Below, one piece after another: positions 53,994 through 64,000 of a stretch of DNA of 64,000 bases. The translations under genes and the position numbers were made by a program. The notes beneath the pieces are model-generated. The model was given only the letters and a program-made list of their open reading frames with translations. It did no database searches and had not been told where the DNA came from. The stretch is from positions 76,075,689-76,139,688 of the forward strand of contig NC_044571.1 in assembly GCF_901933205.1 (NCBI RefSeq). Reading direction: 5' to 3'. This stretch comes from Camarhynchus parvulus (Eukaryota > Chordata > Aves > Passeriformes > Thraupidae). Within the stretch, counting starts at the first letter, position 1. Each line of letters starts with the position of its first letter.

Positions 53994-55855
53994 GTAAGCA
54001 ATTCTGTTGATCAAACAGGCATGTCATGATGGTGGTATAAAATTATGCTTTTGTTAAATTTCATGTTTTGGTTGCCTGTGACACTGAAATGAATGTTTGG
54101 GCCCTTTGGGCACAGTGATTTTACAATCTAAAGAATCCTTGCTTGCAATATAAACAAGAAGGAGATATTTAAAGTGAATACTGGTCACAATAAGCATGGG
54201 AGCAAATGACTCTAAAACAATGTGTGGCTATGTGCAAAAGTTTTTGATACATATTTTTATTTTAAATCTGTTTTTTAAAGAAAAAAGATGGAAAAATTTT
54301 GCACTACTTCTGAAGCCTGGAAAAATGTAAGATTTAATAAAAGCTAAAAATAGTACATCAGACCTAGTGCACTCCATAACAAGAAATGATACAAATTTTT
54401 ATCAAGCTGTTGTGTCTTTCTCAGGAATTTGAGAAAGCCTGGAGAAATTGCATGTCTCACAGAAACTGTGTTTGTATCTGTACAGAGGGATCAGAGGAAC
54501 AACCTAGGAATATTAGTGCTGTGGTTCTAAGTTCAGGAGAAAGCAGGCTTTAGGCAGTGCCAACTACAGCAATTATTGTCCCTTCTTTGGCTTGCTTTCA
54601 TTTCTACTGACAGTTTGATACTCTGCTCTCCATCTGAATAGTGCTCAGTGAAACCAACTGAGTTTGTAGCTGCATAAACATTGGAATTTCCCAGGAAACT
54701 TGTCTTGGATAATACAGGTTGTAAAATTCTAGGTGACCTGTGTCAACCAGGGAGAAATTACTTGTGTGGAGAAGTTTGTATGACCAAAGATCAAGGAGAC
54801 ACAGATAAAAAGTATACTTCAAAAGCGTGTTACCCTAAATTTTTACAGAAATTGAGTTCACATCTGGGGGACACACAAAAATTTATATGTGTGATGTATT
54901 TATGTGTTGATGAAGGGAAGAAAAGACAAAAAACCATTTTGGCTGAACCAGTGTGTGAAAACAACCTGCAAAACAGTTCCAAGCTAAAGTCACTAAAGAG
55001 AGCTGAAACAGCTGTTGAAGCGAACAGATTACATTGAGCTTGGGTCCTTCATACTGTTTGAGTCTTAGTGCTTCTGCACATGTGAGCTTTCTTGCAACAC
55101 TTTCTCTTATCTGAATAAAGACATTTCTTGTACCTTCAGCCAGTCATCTTTTACGTGTAGAGAAAGGATCTAGAAAAAATGCTACATTCAAATAATTTTT
55201 TTTTTTTTATGTATAGATTTGGATTTAAAAATGTACGGTGCACAGGAATCTACTATTTTTTAACATCTACCTTTGTAACATGCTTCTTATACTGTCCAGA
55301 GGACACAAAGAGCCCTTATAGGACAGACTTCTCAGTTTTGCAGTTTTTCCAAATGGTTCCAGAACCAAGTTATAAGTAATCCTCATCTGATTTCCTGCAA
55401 ATGTGACAGCTGTTTTCTCATGCCAGCTGAAAAAATGGTATTTTCTGTGTTAATTATGTGAAAATATGATATAATATTTCTTTCCCAAGTGAAGATTATG
55501 TAGCATTTTTTTGCAGAACAGGAGTCTCAAAGTGTTGGAATTTCTGAAGCAGTGTCAGAAACATATAGAGTTTGCCCAGATAAATCAGCCTTAGATGAAA
55601 TTAATAGTTTGTGATGGAACATAGTTGTTAATAAATAAGTTTTTAAGTTAAAGTATTTCTTGCTGATGGCAACATGCATGTTTGCTGGGAGATTTGGCTT
55701 ATCAAAATAGATTTTCTTATGCCCCTGTTAATGCTCCTTTGAATTTAAGCTGCATTTTCACTATTCTAGCATTCTTAATCCACGTCCTATAGCTGTATTT
55801 TAAGAGAAGTTATTCTGAAAGCAGCATCGTTTTTGTGCTCTTTTTTTTTTATTAG
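53994..55855 (+). other. TRPC6: TRPC6 intron 3 (1.9 kb)
   Basis: Bounded by GTAAGC and a long T tract plus ATTAG. No transposon recognised. A 118-codon open frame at 54681-55037 starts with ATG but has no recognisable domain and ends without a splice context, so I treat it as chance. Confidence 0.93.
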
Positions 55856-56020
55856 TTTGTAGCACATCCAAACTGCCAGCAGCAGCTCCTCTCTATTTGG
55901 TACGAGAATCTGTCGGGTTTGCGGCAGCAGACGATGGCAGTGAAGTTTCTGGTTGTCCTCGCGGTTGCGGTCGGACTGCCCTTCCTCTCCATGGCCTATT
56001 GGATTGCTCCTTGCAGTAAG
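55856..56020 (+). CDS. TRPC6: TRPC6 coding exon 4: linker and pre-S1 hydrophobic helix
   Basis: The 165-bp exon (55 codons, phase 0 at both ends) follows a long T tract and TTAG at 55855. It reads [20 protein letters not shown], continues [20 protein letters not shown], and ends with an APCSK block. The hydrophobic stretch [20 protein letters not shown] is the pre-S1 membrane-embedded helix. It corresponds to human residues 377-431, exactly the segment missing from an annotated human TRPC6 isoform. The donor is GTCAGC at 56021, a weaker match than the GTAAGG that begins 5 nt earlier (56016). Using the earlier one would shift the frame, so I chose 56021, which keeps homology with exon 5. Confidence 0.93.
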
Positions 56021-56026
56021 GTCAGC
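56014..56026 (+). other. TRPC6: Overlapping competing 5' splice sites at the end of TRPC6 exon 4
   Basis: Two GT dinucleotides lie 5 nt apart. GTAAGG at 56016 is the better match to the consensus intron start but leaves the frame broken. GTCAGC at 56021 keeps the reading frame into exon 5, and its exon side AAG fits the consensus. The arrangement could reduce the efficiency of exon 4 splicing. This is a sequence inference only. Confidence 0.5.
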
Positions 56027-57840
56027 CTGGGAAGCCTTGTCAGGGCCTCCTAATAACTCCTCAGCCTGTAAATTCCTGTATGACAAAGACACACTTGCAT
56101 AGCACTTCAGAAACTTGTTGTTTTAAAGCCAGGTTAGAGTGGAGTGGCTGCAAGATTGCACGTTCAGGCATTTGTAATTAAGACAAGTAAATATGTTGTG
56201 TTAATTGCAATATGAAGGAAACTAAGTTAAAATGGTCAACCAAGTGTTACATTGAGGAAATCCTGCTTTATAAACCAGTCAAACAGTTTTTCATTTAGTT
56301 CTTGCCTTAGCAGGCAGATGCAGAGGATACTCATTTTCCATTGATTCACATGTAAACTAAGCTTAAGCTGTGGGTTGATTCCAGTTGCTTCAAAGGAAAT
56401 TTTCTTTTTCATTATAAAAAATAACTCTATAAAAGTCAAGACAGTGCTAGTATTCATCATATTTTGTGAGGTCTTCAAAGCAGTTGCACAACCTGCCCTG
56501 CATTCACTTGCAATGCTCTGTCTGGGATTAGGTGTTACCAATACATCTGGTTTGGTTTATATATGGTATGGAAAACCTTTCCGATAAAGATGGGTTGCAC
56601 TTTTTGACCTCACTGAGCTTTGTGTTGAATCCCTGTTTCAGTTGGCCAGTATCCCTTTTGAGTGGACACTAATGGAAAATTTCCCTTGAAAGTATGTTAG
56701 AGGGACAAATGGCCTCCTATAAGGATTATTCAACATGTTGCAGTATGATATCCACAATTCTAGCAGGTTGAACTCTGTAGCCTTTTATGTTTTGCCAATT
56801 TTTTTCATGTCTTTCAATCTAGACAATAAAAATCAGTTGCATTATTTTCACTTTTTGGTATTATGACTTACTGTTTTATTGTTTTATGAAGAGTTTTCTC
56901 TTATAACACCTTGAGATACAACACATTTCAGTAATTGAATTTTTTCCTGTAGCAGTGACTTACCTTCTTATTATTTTCCTTCAATGATTTATTTGTCATA
57001 TACAAATGCAGTTGGTCTAAAATTAAAAAGTACTTTTCTGGAGCTGCCAACTAAGTGGACAGGCTAAGACTTTTAATACTAATACAGGCACTCTCAAAAA
57101 TAAAGAATTGCTGAAAGTTCAACCTCATGTGAGTTTGTATGGAGCTTTCAGGTTTTAAAGTCTTGCACTAAACTATTTTTTAAGTTGTTCATAGTCATTA
57201 CAAAGCTGAGAACTTTTCCTTTGTACAAGTCAGGAGGAAATTAAGACTCTAGAGAACTACAAATACAACCTTTTGAGGTGTCACGACTTTTTTTAAAAAA
57301 GAAAATAAGTTGGGAAAACTGCACAATAACTGTGCTAAATTGAGTATCACATCAGTCAGGAAAGGGAATTCTTTTCTTCATAGTTCGCTCATAATGATAA
57401 TGCTTTTAGTAAGTGTGTCAAAATCTTATTTTCTGTCTTGCCTTACAATGAAGCTAGCTAGTATTAAAAAATTCAACAACTGGAATAAATTTTTCTCTTG
57501 ATTATCTATAATAGACAAGAATGACACAAAATAACTACAGTATTATTTCAAATCACTGAGTTAAAATATATATATTTTATTTTTTCATATCAGTTTCACT
57601 GTTAATCTATCACTGATATCCTAACAGTGAAACTGATGGATTATTCCTCTGAAAATAGCAAATCAGTAGAAACTTGTAAAGATGACTGTGAAAAGGGCAT
57701 CACAGTATACAAACGTTTTCAGATATTTGTTTCTTTGTATTATTGAAATATATGATTATCTGTGTTACTGCTCTTTTTATATACATTTTATTTGGAATCA
57801 GTCAGTGCAATATCCTTGTGTTTGTTGATCTCTGTTGCAG
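56021..57840 (+). other. TRPC6: TRPC6 intron 4 (1.8 kb)
   Basis: Bounded by GTCAGC and TGTTGCAG. It contains a 16-bp-arm hairpin at 57589-57637 and nothing else recognised. Confidence 0.92.
57589..57637 (+). repeat. Perfect 16-bp-arm inverted repeat in intron 4
   Basis: ATCAGTTTCACTGTTA (57589-57604) is followed by a 17-nt spacer and its exact reverse complement (57622-57637). It lies about 200 nt before exon 5 on the sense strand. The outer bases do not extend the stem except one wobble. Confidence 0.9.
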
Positions 57841-58054
57841 CTGGGGAGGATAATGCGTGGACCATTCATGAAGTTTGTAGCCCATGCAGCCTCTTTCACC
57901 ATTTTTCTTGGTCTACTTGTCATGAATGCAGCTGACAGGTTTGATGGCACCAAACTCCGACCCAATGAAACAACAGACAACGTAAAACAGCTTTTTAGGA
58001 TGAAAACATCCTGTTTCTCATGGATGGAGATGCTTATTATTTCTTGGGTAGTAG
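57841..58054 (+). CDS. TRPC6: TRPC6 coding exon 5: S1 and first part of S2
   Basis: The 214-bp exon begins after TGTTGCAG at 57840 and ends at 58054 in phase 1, before GTAAAA. It opens [20 protein letters not shown], with S1 continuing [10 protein letters not shown]. The S1-S2 extracellular loop follows, and S2 begins [10 protein letters not shown]. The loop carries an N-E-T sequon with its Asn codon at 57964, equivalent to the glycosylated N473 of human TRPC6. The loop appears one residue shorter than in human (NETTDN against NETSTDN). The wording of this exon is diagnostic for TRPC6 among the TRPC3/6/7 group. Confidence 0.95.
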
Positions 58055-59629
58055 GTAAAAATTTTTGCTTAAATTGCTATGATTACAAGTGAAGCCGAGC
58101 CCAGCTGACCCCTTTCCTTTAAATGTTTTGTGTAAAAATTGCAACAAAGGGAGTTTATTCAGCTGTCTGCATTCCCACGTGGGCCTTGTGTTTTTTATTA
58201 GATGGCAGCAGGATTCATGTGTCTAGTTGATCATAAACATGCAGACTAAGTATTTAGGTGAAATCTATATTATCTGAAGATTAATTAATTCAGTTTTATG
58301 AATATCAAAGCAAAGCGTCTGCCAGTTTTGGGGTGGTTGAGTCCCAGTGTGAGTTTCCAGGAGGAAAGATTTTTACATGATGAGACAAGATTTATTTGTG
58401 TCCAGTTGTCTCTTAATCTCTTATTTTGCAAGCATGCCTGCAGAACTAATAGTGTTTAGCTGAACATATTAGTGACGAAAGAGAAGAACATAGATCCCTG
58501 AAGATTCAGTAGTAGATTTTTTTCCATTCCAGCACAGGAATAAAATGAGTGCTATGAGCAGTGCTCTGAGCTGACCCTTTCAATTTGGTGATGTAGAACT
58601 CTTCAGCATCAGAACTTGAGCATACACCTTCCAAAATATTTTAGCTGTCAGATTCTTACTTACAAGTCTACTACTTTTAGTCCAGTAGGGTTTAGGTGCA
58701 CAAATATTTTAAGGATCTGGTTGTTATATCAGTGAAAAGTGAGAGATAAATTCAAGCTATCCATTCAAGAGCTTATGCATTTAAAGTATTGTGCTTTTAT
58801 GATCTCACTGTGATTGAAATTTGTATACCAACTGATTATAGCTTTAAAAGACCTTGGCAGTATTTATTTATTTAATTGTAAAGCTATTTATAAGTTATTA
58901 TAATTTTGTATTTTAGGAATAATATAGCACTTAGGTTTCCAAAGTCTATAAACATCAATATTTTTATCTGGTAATAAAGAAGTAAATAATAAAGTCTCAA
59001 TTTGAAGTTCTACTTTGCTAATTTAATCTATTTTTAACTTCATAATTACATAATTTTTACCTTGAAAAAAAAAAAGTATTTTCACAATAAAAAAAGGTGT
59101 CATAAACTGATAATATACTTCCATTTTATTACTAAGGGACAGTAGTTAGGAATCAGACAGATACCTTTGTCCTATTGAAGAAGGATTAGGTCTGAGTCTT
59201 ACTTTCATGATCATTTGTCACATATGTAAAAGAGACTGTAGCCAGGGAAAAGGCAAATAAGAAATTTTGAGTTATGTTTTAGCTCTACCACCACTGTATG
59301 TTCATGCCAGAGCATTTCTGCTCTTCTCATCTCATTCTGTGTCTGTAACAGATGGTAATACTCACATCCCATTCCTCTCTTGGAAAGCTTTTGTAGTTTT
59401 ACAGGAAGAAGCAGTCTGAAAGATTGTTTTTATTACTCAGATGAGAAAGAAGTCTCAGAATGTATATAAATTTGGTAGGTCCAAGGATTTAATTTTGTGT
59501 TTGAATGCCCACTGATCAAAAGAGTTTTGAATTTGACTGCAACCAAGAGCATGTCTTATATATAATAAAAATATAAAACAGGCACGAAGAATAAAGAACA
59601 CACTGTTTTCTCTGTTCTCTCTTATACAG
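58055..59629 (+). other. TRPC6: TRPC6 intron 5 (1.6 kb)
   Basis: Bounded by GTAAAA and TTATACAG. AT-rich, with no repeat or gene recognised. Confidence 0.93.
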
Positions 59630-59857
59630 GCATGATATGGTCTGAATGTAAAGAAATTTGGTCCCAAGGTCCAAAGGAATACCTGTTTGAGTTATGGAAT
59701 ATGCTTGATTTTGGTATGTTAGCAATTTTTGCAGCATCATTTATAGCAAGGTTTATGGCATTTTGGCATGCATCCAGAGCCCAGAACATCGTTGATGCAA
59801 ATATGAAAGATCTGACAAGTCCAACACTGGAGCCCAACATAAAATACTACACCTTGG
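59630..59857 (+). CDS. TRPC6: TRPC6 coding exon 6: end of S2, S3 and S3-S4 loop
   Basis: The 228-bp exon starts after TTATACAG at 59629. Its first two bases complete the Gly codon split by intron 5, giving [13 protein letters not shown]. It ends at 59857 in phase 1 before GTGAGT. It encodes the end of S2, the S2-S3 linker ([18 protein letters not shown]), S3 ([20 protein letters not shown]) and most of the extracellular S3-S4 region. That region reads [16 protein letters not shown] here. Human TRPC6 has an N-D-T glycosylation sequon (N561) at this place; here the Asn (59800-59802) is followed by Met-Lys and the segment is two residues shorter, so no sequon exists in this exon. Otherwise it is closely conserved with TRPC6. 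Confidence 0.95.
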
Positions 59858-59983
59858 GTGAGTTGATGGCACACTTATTGGGCCAAAACAAACTGATTTT
59901 CTTTTAATTAGTCTCCAATACCATAATTTCACAATGTAGTACTGAAGAAATTCCCACTGCTTCTCTTCTTTATCTTTGTGGCA

Positions 59984-60640
59984 GGTTGAACATGAACCAG
60001 CAGTGCCCTGGCAGCCAGGAGGGCCAACCCTGTCCTGGGGGCATCAGGCACAGCATGGCCAGCTGGGCAAGGGAGGGGATTGTCCTGCTCTGCTGTGCTC
60101 TGGGGCGGCCTCACCTCCAGGGCTGGGGACAGTTCTGGGTGCCACAATATGAGAGGGATATTAAACTAGAGAGAGTGTCCAAAGGAGGGCAATGAGGATG
60201 GTGAAGGGCCTTGAGGGGAAGTCATATGAGAAGCAGCTGAGGTCACTTCGTCTGTTCAGCCTGGACGGGAGGAAGCTGAAGGGAGAGCTCATTTCTCTTA
60301 CAGCTTCCTTGTGAGGGGAAGAGGAGGAGCAGGCACTGATCTCTGCTCTGTGGTGACCAGCGACAGGACTCAAGGGAATGGCCTGAAGCTGAGTCAGGGG
60401 AGGATTAGGCTGGGTATCAGGAAAAGGTTCTTCATCCAGAGGGTGGTCAGACACTGGAACAGGCTCCCCAGGGAAGTGGTCATAGCACCAGTCTGTCTGA
60501 GATCAAGAAGCATTTGGACAATGCTCTCAGGCACATGGGGTGACTCCTGGAGATAGTCTTGCACAGGACCAGGATCTGGACTCAATGATTGATCCTCATG
60601 GGTCCCTTCTGACTCAGCATGTTCTGTGATTCTATGATTC
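59984..60640 (+). mobile_element. CR1 LINE 3' portion, sense, with terminal octamers
   Basis: The copy starts in ORF2 (GGTTGAACATGAACCAGCAG) and runs through the RT C-terminal region and 3' UTR (GGAGGATTAGGCTGGGTATC, AGGAAAAGGTTCTTCATCCA, CACTGGAACAGGCTCCCCAG, GAAGTGGTCATAGCACCAG). It ends with the diagnostic CR1 octamer tail at 60621-60640 (GTTCTGTG ATTCTATG ATTC). It is 5'-truncated and one of the best preserved copies here. It begins only 126 bp after exon 6. Confidence 0.93.
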
Positions 60641-61453
60641 CACTATTGGATCATAGTTCCCCTGGCTAAGTTTGTACATATTTTTGTAGACTGTTCTAGA
60701 CAGCACTGAAATGAAGTAATACCAAAATAAATTCACTGTCACCCACCCCTTTTCTAGATCATTTTAATCTGTTCAAATATACAATACTGTCCTGCAAACC
60801 AGTCTGTGGTGGTGCAGTTTTGAATGGAATGTATTGTAATGCAGGGACAGAACTGAGCAATGAGATACAGGAAGTTCATAAACCTTTTTTGCCAATATAT
60901 CTTTTATATATTATTTGCTCAGAGACTCTATTCTATTTCTTTAATATTTCTCAATCCCCGCTCTTTACCAGTAAGAGATAAAAATGTTAAGAAACTTGCT
61001 TGGGATATTTGGGAAGTCCTAGAAGGTATTTTGCCCAAATGGGGAAAAAATTAAGCGCTGTTGACTTGTGTTCATTCTCAACACCACCACATTTCTCTTA
61101 CCAATATTAAATATTTTTCTCTAGACACTAATTTGCATCAGTTTCTGTCTTTATTCTGTGCTTCAGATACTATTTCTGAAAAGGTTGCATTTTCGCACTA
61201 TCCAGACTGCAGAAAAGCAGAGCAATTAAAATGTATATATTCTGAAACACATTAAATTGTAGTCTTATAAATTTTACTGGAAAGTTATAAATTTAACATA
61301 AGTCTTAAAGCAACTAGTTGAGGCATTTTTTTCATGCATGCATATACACTTGAAGTCTGTTTGAAGAGGATCTGTGTATGGATGGTGTTAATAGTGAGTA
61401 TTTAATGCCAGGTTTTTTCATAGGATAACAAACAGAACTTGATGGACACCAGG

Positions 61454-61545
61454 TTGAACATGAGCCTGTGCAGCAAAGAAGGCCAGTGGTAACCTAGGCT
61501 ACATTAGGCAGAGCACTGGCAGCAGGTGGTCCAAAAAGGCCTCCC
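61454..61545 (+). mobile_element. Short CR1 ORF2 remnant, sense
   Basis: ACCAGGTTGAACATGAGCCT, GCAAAGAAGGCCAGTGGTAA, CCTAGGCTACATTAGGCAGA and GCAGGTGG follow the same CR1 region that opens the 59984 copy (GGTTGAACATGA...GCCAG). It is truncated at both ends and more diverged, so it is an independent, older piece rather than a duplicate. Confidence 0.7.
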
Positions 61546-61553
61546 ATAGATAA

Positions 61554-62918
<1,365 letters not shown>

Positions 62919-63135
62919 TAATTGTCTCTGGCTCCTGGAAAATTTTCTTGTTGACATCAAGAGAAGTACCACATAAGCTTTTGGAAAATTTTAGAAGAAA
63001 ATATTAATGCCGCTGTTCATTTTTATTATAAAATACCTGTCAATTACTTGTCTGCATGTGCTTGTAATAGTAAGAACCAGACTAGAATAAGAAACTACTG
63101 GTGAATTGTGTTATGGGCTACATGGTGTGACTTTG

Positions 63136-63203
63136 TGGATCTTTCATTTGCCTCATTTGTAATTACTTGTGAATCTTTCATTTGCCTCATTTGTAATTAC
63201 TTG
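63136..63203 (+). repeat. 34-bp tandem duplication
   Basis: Two head-to-tail copies (63136-63169 and 63170-63203) of a unit containing ATCTTTCATTTGCCTCATTT differ at a single position. It is a very recent duplication and may be length-variable between individuals. Confidence 0.95.
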
Positions 63204-63752
63204 CTGAGATCCAGCATGACCTTTTGCATTCCATGGAAAACAGAGGGCTAAATCTTTATCACTGTTTAGGAAAAAAGTAAGCAGATCTCCAGGAGCTGGG
63301 CCATCCCAGACTTTGCTAGGGGATGCTCTTGTCAAAGCATCAAACACAGGTTTGACTCTGCTTTGGTCCCACATTCTGGGCTCTGGCTGGGGCCTGTAGC
63401 ATTGTCAAGCTAGAGCAAGAGCAACACATTCTCTAGGGATGTTCACATTCTTCTGGATCAGGAGGCCACAGGGCAAATCTATCAGGTTTGGAACATTAAA
63501 AATACAGTGACTGGACAAAACAGCTTCTAAAAACAGATACAGCAATATTGAGTCATGACCTTGAACTGATGTCAGTCCTTTCTGCGTAAAACCTTCCTAA
63601 ACCTTACAGGGGGAAATAAAGTGAGTGTTTTGGTGATCATAAATGATAAATATAAACCTTGGTGATGATAGTATATCTGGTTTAATCATATATTTCAGAA
63701 AATTGAAGGAATTAGGTAAGAATCACTTTATCTTTTTTAACTTCATGTTCAA

Positions 63753-63787
63753 AGTAATAGAGTCTGTAGAGTAGTAATAGAGTCTGT
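63753..63787 (+). repeat. 15-bp direct repeat, period 20
   Basis: AGTAATAGAGTCTGT occurs at 63753-63767 and again at 63773-63787, with AGAGT between them. Confidence 0.9.
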
Positions 63788-64000
63788 CATTGTGGTCCTG
63801 TATTGCAGACTATTAGCACTCACTCTGGAACAAACAACATTTAAATTAAATCCATTCTGTTCTTCTGCAATTGCACTATTTTAAATGGATTAATAAGAAC
63901 AGTTCAATTCACTGAAATTTTGGTTTTCATAAATCTCTGTATGTTTGAGATTTACTTCAGCCAATTACGCTTAAAACACACATAAAGGTTAGCTAGAGCA

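Noticed and set aside
53592..54014. 140-codon - strand frame opposite exon 3
   Set aside because: Shadow of conserved exon 3 and its flanking intron.
54681..55037. 118-codon frame in TRPC6 intron 3
   Set aside because: No homology, not in phase with flanking exons through usable splice sites.

Overview
The window is vertebrate nuclear DNA, almost certainly from a bird and probably a perching bird (Passeriformes). It is AT-rich, the genes are split by GT-AG introns, and the recognisable repeats are CR1 LINE fragments, the dominant avian retroposon. A SINE at about 38047-38198 has a tRNA-Ile-like head and a CR1-like tail. That is the architecture of TguSINE1, a family described from passerines, and it is the main reason for the passerine call.

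The only protein-coding gene supported is TRPC6 on the + strand, a diacylglycerol-activated, Ca2+-permeable cation channel. Seven consecutive internal coding exons are present (45151-45925, 53808-53993, 55856-56020, 57841-58054, 59630-59857, 61594-61858, 62675-62870). Every junction has a GT donor, an AG acceptor and a matching phase. Joined, they give about 676 codons with no stop or frameshift, equivalent to about residues 58-755 of human TRPC6. They cover the ankyrin repeats, the HCCC zinc-type motif, the TRP_2 region, the pre-S1 region, S1-S6 and the pore. The first coding exon (N-terminus and start codon) and the C-terminal exons (TRP box, rib helix, coiled coil) were not found and are presumed to lie outside the window. 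Several coding choices rest on recalled human TRPC3/6/7 sequences and should be confirmed by alignment.

Layout: 1-45150 reads as a very long 5' intron (intron 1, possibly with upstream flank). It contains no convincing exon. It holds a CR1 fragment at 3.6 kb, an antisense retroviral-type LTR at 13.9 kb, an old decayed CR1 at 16.5-18.4 kb, another CR1 at 19.9 kb, the tRNA-Ile SINE at 38.0 kb, CR1 pieces at 42.4-43.0 kb, and a 76-nt near-perfect hairpin at 43.4 kb. Intron 2 holds one CR1 (49.0-49.8 kb) and a T-rich tract. Introns 3-5 show no clear transposon. Intron 6 holds two sense CR1 pieces. The window ends inside intron 8.

I did not find a previously undescribed multi-gene system. The most interesting observations are the apparent loss of the second N-glycosylation sequon of TRPC6 (only the S1-S2 site remains), an in-frame cassette layout of exons 3 and 4 with a competing splice donor, the 43.4 kb hairpin, and the SINE.
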